Below are positions 25,066 to 32,919 of a stretch of 64,000 nt of DNA, one piece after another. Position 1 is the stretch's first letter. Each line of letters opens with the position of its first letter. The notes under the pieces are model-generated. The model saw only the letters and a program-made list of their open reading frames with translations, was not told the origin of the DNA and did no database searches. The stretch covers positions 62,001 through 126,000 of the forward strand of contig NZ_LT632546.1 in assembly GCF_900119695.1 (NCBI RefSeq), read 5' to 3'. This stretch comes from Actinomyces urinae. Its GTDB lineage: Bacteria; Actinomycetota; Actinomycetes; Actinomycetales; Actinomycetaceae. A program made the position numbers and the translations under genes.

Positions 25066-25779
25066 TTAATAAGTTTCACTGAAACGTAATTCTTTTATAG
25101 GAGAATCGGCCAGATCGGTAACCTCTTGGGCAATTCGCCCGTGCTCTAAAATTATTTGTCGCTGCCCTTGTGCAGCCACTTCGGCATCATGCGTTACCAC
25201 TACCAAAGTTGTTCCCTCTTCATGCAGGCGATGAAAGAAATCTATAACTATTTTTTCATTAGTCTCATCTAAATTTCCGGTGGGTTCATCAGCGAGTATC
25301 ACGGCCGGACGATTTATCAAAGCTCTGGCCACACAAACACGCTGTTGCTCCCCTCCAGAAAGTTCATGAGGTAGATGCGTAGCTCTGTCTTTCATCCCCA
25401 CCTGTTCCAGTGCTTCAAGCGCTTCCTGCTCATCAGGAACCGAATGATAGTACTGCGCCAACATCACGTTTTCCACAGCGGTTAGGTGTTTAACAAGATG
25501 GAACTGTTGGAACACTAGGCCGATTTTATGACGGCGCACATCTGCCAGCTCCACCTCGCCCATTTTATCTAGGCGGTCGCCTTCTAAAAGAACCTCACCC
25601 GAAGTGGGGGAATCCAAACAACCCAAAATATTCATCAGGGTCGATTTCCCCGAACCAGATGGGCCCACTATGGAAAGCCATTGACCACGCGGAATTTCCA
25701 AGCTCACGTTGTCGAGTGCCGCAAGATCGCCGTAGTGCCGACTAGCCGAGCGTACTGAATATATAGAATCTGCGGGCAT
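25066..25779 (-). CDS. ABC transporter ATP-binding protein (LolD type), FTR1 operon
   Basis: A 237-residue ATPase with Walker A GPSGSGKST (about 40-48), Q-loop LVFQQFH, signature LSGGEQQR, Walker B VILADEPTGNLDE and H-loop VVTHDAE. The start is set at 25779 because this ATG overlaps the stop of the upstream permease by one base (TAATG); the longer frame to 25950 would lie inside that permease gene. It energises the two FtsX-like permeases encoded just upstream. In P19/FTR1 clusters of Campylobacter and other bacteria the same trio of one ATPase and two permeases is found. Confidence 0.94.
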   Translation of the reverse strand: MPADSIYSVRSASRHYGDLAALDNVSLEIPRGQWLSIVGPSGSGKSTLMNILGCLDSPTSGEVLLEGDRLDKMGEVELADVRRHKIGLVFQQFHLVKHLTAVENVMLAQYYHSVPDEQEALEALEQVGMKDRATHLPHELSGGEQQRVCVARALINRPAVILADEPTGNLDETNEKIVIDFFHRLHEEGTTLVVVTHDAEVAAQGQRQIILEHGRIAQEVTDLADSPIKELRFSETY

Positions 25780-26909
25780 TATTCTCCCCCTAGAACTTGT
25801 GAAGGATCTATTTTGGTGATTCTGCGTGCTGGTATCAAACAGCCCAGCATCGCTATGACTATTGAAAATATGAGTGTTATTGGCACGACCCACCAATTTA
25901 TATTCAGGTTTATGGCAAACACACGGCGTGATATTTCCGCTGCGATCCACACCCCTGTAGCTGCACCTAACGTCCCCCCGAATACTCCCAGCATAAGCGA
26001 TTCTCCTACGAATTCGCGCATAACATCACCGGGCAGTGCACCAAGAGCCTTCTTCAATCCGATTTCCTTGGAGCGTTCCGAAATTATCGAATTAAGAGTT
26101 GTGGAAACCGCTATCAAGGTGAGCAGCGATATTATTGCCGAAACTATCCAAATTAAGGTACGCAAAGTGGTGGCGATTCCGGTTTCCGCCTCTGAAATAC
26201 GGCGCACTACTTGAGCGTCAGCATTTTTTACTTTAGTGTTTATTTGTTTGGCGTATTGCGCAATTACTTTAGAGTCTGCATCTATTGAGTACTCGATGAT
26301 GTCATAACCACGATCTCCTAAAAATTCACTTAGTGTTTTAGTGCTCATTACTATCTGCTCGTCTTCCGGCCCTCCGGTGTGAATAATTCCAGAAACCTTC
26401 ATCTGTTTAGAGACCGCATTTTCAGACGTGGGTTGCATCAGACCAACCTCATCCCCAATTGAGAAACGATAACGCGTAGCCACATCTGCGCCCACCAAGA
26501 ATTCATCATCATTAGCAGGCATTTTCCCATCTAAGTTCCAATATGGGCGGACACCTTGCACAGCGTCCAAATCCGTTGCCATTACCTGCAATGGCTGCTG
26601 ATTGTATAGTAGGTTTCCATACTGGTATCCGGCGCGTTTAAGTACGCTGTTGCCAACTATGGAATCAGTTTCCTGCAATGTGCCATCCGTAAGGTTTTCT
26701 GAAGAATCAGGCAATATAACCATATTGGCACCAAACGCACGCAACTCCTTACTCATTTGGGCCGGAACAGTGAAGGCCACCAAACCCAATGCGGCCAAAG
26801 TTGTACCCCCCACCGCTATTGACAGGGAGGCAATGAAAACACGGGTAATCCGATTTAAAAACGCCTTCCAGATCATGCGCAAATACATCGCAGTATGCTT
26901 ATTCTTCAC
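25779..26909 (-). CDS. FtsX-like ABC permease, FTR1 operon (second)
   Basis: A 376-residue permease: one span near 15-40, an extracytoplasmic domain (about 45-235) and three C-terminal spans (about 250-275, 300-325, 340-362). ERSKEIGLKKALGALPGDVM is the coupling helix block. The outer domain includes TGGPEDEQIVMSTKTLSEFLG, similar to the partner permease. GTG start with GGGAGG five bases upstream, 2 bases after the other permease's stop; its own stop overlaps the ATPase start. With the sister permease it should form a heterodimer. Known relatives in P19 systems are needed for iron uptake, but their cargo is unknown. Confidence 0.91.
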   Translation of the reverse strand: MKNKHTAMYLRMIWKAFLNRITRVFIASLSIAVGGTTLAALGLVAFTVPAQMSKELRAFGANMVILPDSSENLTDGTLQETDSIVGNSVLKRAGYQYGNLLYNQQPLQVMATDLDAVQGVRPYWNLDGKMPANDDEFLVGADVATRYRFSIGDEVGLMQPTSENAVSKQMKVSGIIHTGGPEDEQIVMSTKTLSEFLGDRGYDIIEYSIDADSKVIAQYAKQINTKVKNADAQVVRRISEAETGIATTLRTLIWIVSAIISLLTLIAVSTTLNSIISERSKEIGLKKALGALPGDVMREFVGESLMLGVFGGTLGAATGVWIAAEISRRVFAINLNINWWVVPITLIFSIVIAMLGCLIPARRITKIDPSQVLGGE

Positions 26910-26911
26910 GG

Positions 26912-28186
26912 TTACCTCCCGTGCAACACTTGGGCCGGCTGCACACGTACCAGTGAACGGATGGCAGGCAAAGATCCCAAAAGTACGGTTACAAACACAA
27001 TTAACGCCATTAGAGGGGCCACAATTGGCCGCATAGCTATAGCGGATCCAAAAACAATGTGTCCGATTAGTTGAGCCAATCCGAAACCTAAAGCAAATCC
27101 AACAACTCCGCCAAACAACCCAACGATAAGAACCTCTGCCAACATGAGTCGAATAATTTCTCGGTTTCGTGCACCTATAGCCTTCATTAAACCAATTTCA
27201 CGTGAACGCTCCATAACCGAAGCGAACACCAAATTCGCAATCCCTAAAGACGATCCAATCACTGCAAATAGGGCAACAAAAGCCATGATAAGCTCAGTTT
27301 TATTAAGGATCTCCCCCTCAGTATCTGCAACTTGACGTACGGGCTTAGCCACTGCGTTGGTCATAACTTCCTCTATCTGATAGGCAATAGAGGAAACATA
27401 GGCCGTGCAATACCATGTTTCCCACTCGTCCAAAGTGAGCAATGTAGGATCTTCAGCAGCTTTACGAGACAGATCATTATCCGGCGTAGTAATTGCGCGT
27501 ACCTCTACCCGATCAACCTCATTATCCCGCCCGGTAAGCTGTTGAACCAGATCAAGATCTGCATATATTTGCGAATCTTCTGCATCTCCGCCCGTAAAAA
27601 TTCCGGAAATAACCACATCGACAACATCACCGTTTTTATCACGAATTTGTAAAGTATCGTCAACTTTCCAATCATTCTTTGTGGCAATACGGGAACCCAC
27701 TATTACCTCTTTAGGCGTCTTTCCCCAAGTTCCCTCCCATTTCCACCATTCCCGCATGCCGTCCATACCCGTCATAACCTTTTCTCCGGTTGGAATGGCG
27801 AGTTCTTTATCAAACCAGGTACCCCGCACCTGCTCTTCTTTACCGTCTACTTCAAGCTTTGTTTCCAAATAGGGAGTGAAGTTTTCAATATTGTACGTCC
27901 AAAATATGGTTTTCATATTCGGTAATTCATCTTCCCGCAGCGCGCCGCCGCCCTGCTCGGAAGAGTCAATATTGTACAAATCCGCGGCCATTGCCCTACC
28001 TTGGGGAAGAACCTGCAAATTAGAACCATAAGAGCTGAGTTCTTCTTGCACTTTATCTCCAACATCAAACATCACCGCCAGCATCGATGTTGTAAGGGAA
28101 GCACCCAACATTACTGTCACAGCTATCATCAGGCGTTTAACTGCCTGCCTACGCAACGCGCGGGCTATCATAATCCAGAAAAACAT
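26912..28186 (-). CDS. FtsX-like ABC permease, FTR1 operon (first)
   Basis: A 424-residue permease of the same layout: N-terminal span (about 15-40), large outer domain (about 45-280), and three C-terminal spans (about 285-315, 340-365, 380-405). It has the coupling block MERSREIGLMKAIGARNREI and the outer TGGDAEDSQIYADLDLVQQL. Starts one base after the DUF2318 stop and ends 2 bases before the next permease, so all are tightly coupled. Noticeably AT-richer than the surrounding chromosome. Confidence 0.91.
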   Translation of the reverse strand: MFFWIMIARALRRQAVKRLMIAVTVMLGASLTTSMLAVMFDVGDKVQEELSSYGSNLQVLPQGRAMAADLYNIDSSEQGGGALREDELPNMKTIFWTYNIENFTPYLETKLEVDGKEEQVRGTWFDKELAIPTGEKVMTGMDGMREWWKWEGTWGKTPKEVIVGSRIATKNDWKVDDTLQIRDKNGDVVDVVISGIFTGGDAEDSQIYADLDLVQQLTGRDNEVDRVEVRAITTPDNDLSRKAAEDPTLLTLDEWETWYCTAYVSSIAYQIEEVMTNAVAKPVRQVADTEGEILNKTELIMAFVALFAVIGSSLGIANLVFASVMERSREIGLMKAIGARNREIIRLMLAEVLIVGLFGGVVGFALGFGLAQLIGHIVFGSAIAMRPIVAPLMALIVFVTVLLGSLPAIRSLVRVQPAQVLHGR

Positions 28187-28187
28187 A

Positions 28188-29450
28188 TCAGCTAAACACC
28201 TTCTCGTGGCTTTCTAACTCTTCAGCGAAAAACTTTAAGCGAGTATCTTCCACCTCATATTTGATTGGGATCGGGTTGCAACCGCCGGGGAATCCAATGG
28301 TTTGCACGTTCATCATCACGTCACACTTAGAACAAATTATTTTTCCCTTATCTTCGTAATATCCCGAATCTCCGCAAATTTCACAGGCATCTAAACCTAC
28401 GCCAAAAGCGACCTCATTTTTACGCACCACCAAAAATCTAACTTCCACTCCGTTTGCTGTTTTGTACCCAAAACGATGTAGGTGACCATCAGAAACCAGC
28501 AGACGATCCACGTATACAAAATCGCCTTCCAAGGTCGTGGCTTCCAAATCTGTTAGTTCAGGAACATACTCTGAGCGTCTCTTTCCATCCGTCAACGACC
28601 AGGCAAACGCAATTGCAAGGACCGAAGATAAACCAAAAAATTGACGGCGGCTTATGGTGTCTGCTTTTTGTAAACGGCGCTCTGCAGGATTATGTGGAGG
28701 TTTTTTAACCTGCGTCCACAGCGCTATAAAACCAGGGAAAGCAATTAGAAACACTAGTATCAGCTGAGTCATCGCCTCATTGCGTTGAATCCACAAAACT
28801 ATGTCAAATAGGCCGGGGAAAGACGGCACTATCCGCCTCGTAGCGAACTGTTGATACAGCAAAATCATGCGGGGCAGTATCATCGCCATGAAAACTACCG
28901 AAGTGACTAGGGTGCGCACCCACCAAGGAACTTTTTTCGCACATTGGACATATCCCCAACAGGCAACCACCGCCAAAATTGTTCCTAAAGAAAACCCGGC
29001 CAAACGTAAAAGGGAGGCGGTTTCAAAAACTGATCCACCCGTGTGCACAATCGAATCGGTGGAATAAAAATATGGAACCGCATAGTAAAGAGCAGAGGTA
29101 CATATAGCCAATATCGCGGTTACGGTCAGCCCCCGGTGGCGCATTCCCTGGTTTATATCATGCAAATCCCTATCGCCAAACAACCAAAGCATTACCAAAA
29201 ACGCGAACATGGTAATAAACAGCGCGATTCCCGCCCAGGCGGTAAAAACAGGAATATCAACGTGCGGGGTGTTCAACCGCAACCATGTGAAAACACCCGC
29301 GCCCAAAAGGCCAATAGCGGTTGAAGCAAAAGTTAGTTTGGCAACCGTTTGTCGCTCCATAGGTGCATGAGCTCGGCTGGCTACCAAAATACTCACCGCT
29401 AGACACAAAGGAAGCGCCGTTTGAATTGAAACAATGAACAATTCCAACAT
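28188..29450 (-). CDS. DUF2318 domain membrane protein, putative Fe-S or metal-binding
   Basis: A 420-residue membrane protein with about eight N-terminal spans (residues 5-260) and one more near 270-288. A C-terminal extracytoplasmic DUF2318 domain carries the Cys pairs CEICGD and CSKCDVMMN (about 358-382), which can hold a metal or Fe-S centre, and FPGGCNPIP with another Cys. In Campylobacter-type P19 clusters the counterpart stands next to P19. The membrane part suggests it could pass electrons from the cytoplasmic side to the outer Cys centre or to P19-bound iron. It lies 122 bases downstream of P19 across a hairpin and one base upstream of the first permease. The redox role is inferred. 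Confidence 0.88.
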   Translation of the reverse strand: MLELFIVSIQTALPLCLAVSILVASRAHAPMERQTVAKLTFASTAIGLLGAGVFTWLRLNTPHVDIPVFTAWAGIALFITMFAFLVMLWLFGDRDLHDINQGMRHRGLTVTAILAICTSALYYAVPYFYSTDSIVHTGGSVFETASLLRLAGFSLGTILAVVACWGYVQCAKKVPWWVRTLVTSVVFMAMILPRMILLYQQFATRRIVPSFPGLFDIVLWIQRNEAMTQLILVFLIAFPGFIALWTQVKKPPHNPAERRLQKADTISRRQFFGLSSVLAIAFAWSLTDGKRRSEYVPELTDLEATTLEGDFVYVDRLLVSDGHLHRFGYKTANGVEVRFLVVRKNEVAFGVGLDACEICGDSGYYEDKGKIICSKCDVMMNVQTIGFPGGCNPIPIKYEVEDTRLKFFAEELESHEKVFS

Positions 29451-29525
29451 GTAAATCCCTGCAAAAAGTTAAAAATAGCTACTAGATTATTTAGTTAAAA
29501 TAACCGATCATGAAACTGTACATAA

Positions 29526-29563
29526 GTGTGAGAGCTCGGCGGCAATGCCCCGAGCTCTCACAC
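29526..29563 (-). terminator. Stable intercistronic hairpin between P19 and DUF2318 genes
   Basis: GTGTGAGAGCTCGG (29526-29539) pairs perfectly with 29550-29563, and the inner GGC/GCC can extend the stem past a bulged C. It begins 10 bases after the P19 stop. There is no T-run after it on the minus strand, so partial termination or protection of the upstream FTR1-P19 message from decay is likelier than a full stop. Confidence 0.6.
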
Positions 29564-29572
29564 GCGGTTAGC

Positions 29573-30226
29573 TTAAAGCAGCTGGCCGTCCCACTTCCAG
29601 TTTTCGAAAGTGAACTTCAGTGGCTCGGTCCAGAAACGCCCGTCAACAGCGGAGGTATCTTTTCCAGTGTGCAGCATGAACTTGTCAGCAGGTGAAGGAA
29701 TCTCAACTTCAACACGGTACTCGCCCGGTTCCAGCTTGATGTTATTTCCGTAGTGCGGGCCGTCAGAAGCCACCATGGGCATCATCGTCCCTAAATCCTT
29801 GACCAAGCCACCCGTGGCCTGATCATAAATTTTCACGTTTATCTCCAAGTAAGGCATGAACTGATCGGCTTCATAACCGATTTCAGCAGCCTTCTCATTG
29901 GTAGCAACGTCAACTTCGAAGTGCATGTCAGATTCGGAAGCCGGCGGTACTAGCACCGAGCCTTGCTCCATGTCGATTGCCTGGAAGTAAACCAAATCAA
30001 CAGTTAACGGACCACTGGTCTGCGGGCCTGAATCGCCAACCGGAATTTCGTTAATTCCTACTGCCTGCCCTTTTTCAGCAGAGCTCGTCTTTTCGTCGGC
30101 GGTAGTCTGCACAGAAGTACCCTTTTCATCCTTGGGCTTGTCACCAGAATCATTCGAGCAACCAGCAAGACTCAAGGTAAGCGCGAATGCCGCTCCAAGA
30201 GCAACCATTGCTTTCTTGATCTTCAT
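29573..30226 (-). CDS. P19/Tpd family iron-transport lipoprotein
   Basis: A 217-residue surface lipoprotein. The signal peptide ends in the lipobox LAGC (Cys at about 23), followed by a charged linker rich in Lys, Asp and Ser. The P19 domain (about 68-217) has the metal-site residues of the family: DMHFEVD (His, Glu), MMPMVASDGPHYGNN (Met, His) and FMLHTGKD (His), then DGRFWTEPLKF. Family members bind copper and ferric or ferrous iron and are needed for FTR1-dependent iron uptake in Campylobacter, uropathogenic E. coli and bifidobacteria. Here it is the second gene of the operon, 72 bases after FTR1. Confident as to family; the exact metal oxidation state handled is unknown. Confidence 0.95.
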   Translation of the reverse strand: MKIKKAMVALGAAFALTLSLAGCSNDSGDKPKDEKGTSVQTTADEKTSSAEKGQAVGINEIPVGDSGPQTSGPLTVDLVYFQAIDMEQGSVLVPPASESDMHFEVDVATNEKAAEIGYEADQFMPYLEINVKIYDQATGGLVKDLGTMMPMVASDGPHYGNNIKLEPGEYRVEVEIPSPADKFMLHTGKDTSAVDGRFWTEPLKFTFENWKWDGQLL

Positions 30227-30298
30227 TTATTTTTCCTTTCGTGTTTCGGGATTTCCCGGCCAAAATTGGAGATGTTAGAACTGATGTAACGTTACTGA

Positions 30299-31930
30299 CT
30301 AAACAGAAGTTGTATCTTTCACCGATCTTTGTTCGTTATTTGCTGCGCTAGCACAGCTCTCCCGTTTTGTGTTTTTGCTGATGCGATATTGCACAACAGC
30401 CAAAATTATGAGAATTACAACCACAATTGCCTGTGCCACCAAAGTCTGAACCGTTGGGTAAAGACCAAGCACAGCTATTTCCGGTACGCCCGGAACATCA
30501 GTTGTATGCAGCCAAGTTGCATCCTGGAACTCTTTAGCAGCGCCACCCGCAATGGTAACTGCCAACATGCCCAACAGAACCGAAGTCCACCGGAAGAACT
30601 TCCTGATTGGTAGACGAACTCCAAATACCCACACCAGTAGGAATAGGATTATCAAAATGACTAGTGCAACTCCCACCCCAAGCCAAATGAATGCGTAATC
30701 CGAACCGGAACGCGCCGCGGTGAGTATAGGAGAGAAGAACAATATGGTTTCCGCGCCCTCACGCAATACCGCCAGGAACGCAACCAAGGCTAGTCCGAAT
30801 ACGCCACCCGACTGAGTCTTAGATCCGGCAACAGATTGCATGTACTCATTCCATTTGGCCCCATGAGACTTGGAGAAGATCCAGTTGGAAACGTATATGA
30901 GCATCAGCACCGCAGCAATACCGGTAAAGCCCTCGATCAACTCTTGTGCCAACCCTGAAACGTTTGATGTGAGGCGAGCCAGCACTATAGCGATCATTAC
31001 CGACAAAACGATGGCTGCGACCACGCCGACTATGATTCCAGCTACCTGATCCTTACGCTTTGCCTTCATAGCATAGGTAATAACAGCAGCCACAACCAGG
31101 AGGGCTTCAGCACCCTCACGCAGCAGAATTAGGAACGAGGCAAAGAATCCCTTCCACCCAAGTCCCTCATTGGAACCAGCCAGCTTGTCCAGCTCAGTGG
31201 CGTCCTCATTCACCATTGACTTTAAGTTTTCAGCTATCTTGACAACTTCATCGTGTGCCAATCCGCCACGAATTCCCTGACGCAGATCTCGGAATCCGTT
31301 TTCAACTTCAGAAACTCGCCCCTGCCCTATGTAGGAGATTGTTGCCTTCTCTAGCCCCTCGGCTTCATAGTGTTGTAAGTAGGCAGCGGTAGCGTGCTTG
31401 TAGCCCTTATCCACATCACCCGCGCCGTACTCTTTAACAGAGGTGTCAATATTTTCCACGATTGCTTGGGCTACCCTAGTCCACTGATCTGAAATAGTCT
31501 TAGTGGTGGCAAGTTCGGCAACGTCTTTATTTAGATGGTCAATGGCAGTTTTTACCGCTTGTTCGACCTCGTCTTGAGGTGCCCCCTCATTGGAAAGCGT
31601 GCGCACGTTTAGCAAAACTGCAACAAAGTCTTCTTGCCTATCCCGCCCGAGCCTGTGGCGAATTTGATCTTCAAGGCCGGAAACCTGGTAAATATCATAG
31701 TAAGCTTTTCTGATGGAGTGTTGAACTGCCTTAGAATCTCCCGAAGCATACTCGGCAGGAATACCCTCCAGGTACTCTTCCATTTTTGTTACTACCGGCT
31801 GCCAATCCTCTTCTTCTTGTGCATTCGCCGTAAGAGACGAAGAAAGAGCGAAGAACACTCCCACAAAGAGGAAAATCGCTAAAATCTTCGATATTCGCGC
31901 GCCCGATGCACTGCTAGGCGAAAACGCCAT
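30299..31930 (-). CDS. FTR1 family iron permease with N-terminal extracytoplasmic domain
   Basis: A 543-residue protein: signal peptide (about 12-38), a helical outer domain of about 220 residues, then seven spans. Two REGxE iron-passage motifs are present, REGAEALL (about 271-278) and REGAETIL (about 390-397), the hallmark of FTR1/EfeU permeases. The helical front domain with repeated IRHRLGRDR and YLQHYEAEG blocks is common in the P19-linked bacterial form. The start is taken at the second of two adjacent ATGs because GGAGGG is six bases from it and three from the first. It heads an eight-gene operon behind an iron box, so it should be induced when iron is scarce. Confidence 0.95.
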   Translation of the reverse strand: MAFSPSSASGARISKILAIFLFVGVFFALSSSLTANAQEEEDWQPVVTKMEEYLEGIPAEYASGDSKAVQHSIRKAYYDIYQVSGLEDQIRHRLGRDRQEDFVAVLLNVRTLSNEGAPQDEVEQAVKTAIDHLNKDVAELATTKTISDQWTRVAQAIVENIDTSVKEYGAGDVDKGYKHATAAYLQHYEAEGLEKATISYIGQGRVSEVENGFRDLRQGIRGGLAHDEVVKIAENLKSMVNEDATELDKLAGSNEGLGWKGFFASFLILLREGAEALLVVAAVITYAMKAKRKDQVAGIIVGVVAAIVLSVMIAIVLARLTSNVSGLAQELIEGFTGIAAVLMLIYVSNWIFSKSHGAKWNEYMQSVAGSKTQSGGVFGLALVAFLAVLREGAETILFFSPILTAARSGSDYAFIWLGVGVALVILIILFLLVWVFGVRLPIRKFFRWTSVLLGMLAVTIAGGAAKEFQDATWLHTTDVPGVPEIAVLGLYPTVQTLVAQAIVVVILIILAVVQYRISKNTKRESCASAANNEQRSVKDTTSV

Positions 31931-31945
31931 CATTCGCCCTCCAGC

Positions 31946-31964
31946 TTTTGTTAGCCTAACCTAA
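31946..31964. promoter_or_regulatory. DtxR/IdeR iron box upstream of the FTR1 operon
   Basis: The 19 bases match the consensus TTAGGTTAGCCTAACCTAA at 17 positions; only the third and fourth bases differ. The box lies between the probable promoter and the FTR1 start, 16 bases upstream of the start codon, so iron-loaded repressor would block transcription or early elongation. Confidence 0.9.
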
Positions 31965-31975
31965 TGACCAGTATG

Positions 31976-32005
31976 AGCATACGCGCTACCACTTTAATTG
32001 CGCAA
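31976..32005 (-). promoter_or_regulatory. Candidate promoter of the FTR1 operon
   Basis: On the minus strand TTGCGC (32005-32000) and TATGCT (31981-31976) are separated by 18 bases. The predicted transcription start falls at or just before the iron box at 31946-31964, a typical repressor position. Confidence 0.5.
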
Positions 32006-32049
32006 GGCCGGCATGTTGAAAATAGGATCTTTGAGAACAAGTTCTCAAG

Positions 32050-32866
32050 GGATACTCCAAATGAACCGCGAGTTCAAGAAGCAGTTCGGCATCTCCATCC
32101 CCCTCATCCCCTTGAAAGAAACAGGTTAGATCCACGCTGGTAACGCCACGCGCCTAGACTGGGACGAGGCCTGCCCGAACAACGGCGAAGACGAGATCTA
32201 CCTGATCGGCAACCCACCATATGTGGGATCGAGCATGCAGACCACAGAGCAGAAGGCGGATTACCCGGTGGTTTTCGGTAGCTCCAAGTACCCGAAGAAG
32301 CTCGACTACATTTCTCTCTGGTTTATCAAGGGCGCCGCTACATCTCCGGCACCCGTGCCGAGCTGGCCTTTGTTTCTACCAACTCCATTACCCAGGGCGA
32401 ACACGTCGGTCTTCTGTCCCCCCCTGCTTCACGAACAAGACGTAGAGATCGGGTACGCCTATACCTCATTTAAATGGGGGAATAATGCCAAGTTCAACGC
32501 CGGCGTCACGGTTGTGGTTGTAAGCCTGCGTCCCATCTCCAATGCGCCCATATATTTCCATGAGGATATTCGCACAAACGTATCCCAAATAAATGGATAC
32601 TTATTAGATGCACCGTGTGTATACGTTGGGCCTCGACCGCGCCCGTTGAGCTCAGAGCTACCAAAATAATAAAAGGCTCTCAGACTACGTATGGGGGGGG
32701 GAAAAAATCACCTACTCACGGTGCCGGAGAAAGAGCACCTTAACGGCATTTCATCGCTAGCCTCGTCTTGGATCCGTAATTATGTGGGATCGACGAGTTT
32801 ATTAACGGTTCACAACGATACTGTCTTCGCGTTCCGGATGCAGACCTTGAGCGAGCGCAGGACGCA
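32050..32866 (+). pseudogene. Degraded MmeI-type (type IIL) restriction-methyltransferase gene
   Basis: Pieces of one protein appear in order but in changing frames. QMNREFKKQFGISIPLIPLK is followed by an in-frame TAG at 32127, then GNATRLDWDEACP, the N6-adenine methylase motif GNPPYVGSSMQ (about 32208-32240) and KLDYISLWFIKGA. In the next frame, bases about 32335-32420 give ELAFVSTNSITQGEHVGLL; back in the first frame comes IGYAYTSFKWGNNAKFN and INGYLLDAPCVYV, ending at 32669. Another shift gives KIIKGSQTTYGG, then SSWIRNYVGS, and finally EFINGSQRYCLRVPDADLE. This order matches the methylase and target-recognition part of MmeI-like enzymes. Both ends are missing. There are at least one stop and four frame changes, so it is dead. 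Confidence 0.82.
32693..32707 (+). repeat. G9-A6 homopolymer tract inside the dead methyltransferase gene
   Basis: Nine G followed by six A within the pseudogene. Long G tracts are slippage-prone, and in some restriction-modification genes they switch expression on and off. It lies in the region between KGSQTTYGG and the C-terminal part, close to one of the frame changes. Confidence 0.55.
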
Positions 32867-32895
32867 AAAGGCGGCTTCGGAAACCCGAAGCCGCC
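32866..32895 (-). terminator. Rho-independent terminator of ychF
   Basis: On the minus strand an 11-bp GC-rich stem (32895-32885 with 32880-32870, loop GTTT) is followed by TTTT (32869-32866). It begins 25 bases after the ychF stop. Confidence 0.88.
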
Positions 32896-32919
32896 CTAGG
32901 CGAAAAACCGGATTGAGTC

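Noticed and set aside
25780-25950. A 57-codon N-terminal extension of the LolD-type ATPase
   Set aside because: It overlaps the permease gene in another frame and has no homology; the TAATG junction marks the start.
32031-32048. Palindrome TTGAGAAC-AA-GTTCTCAA considered as an operator
   Set aside because: It lies at the edge of the dead methyltransferase gene, and part of it reads as degraded coding sequence, so I do not claim a site.
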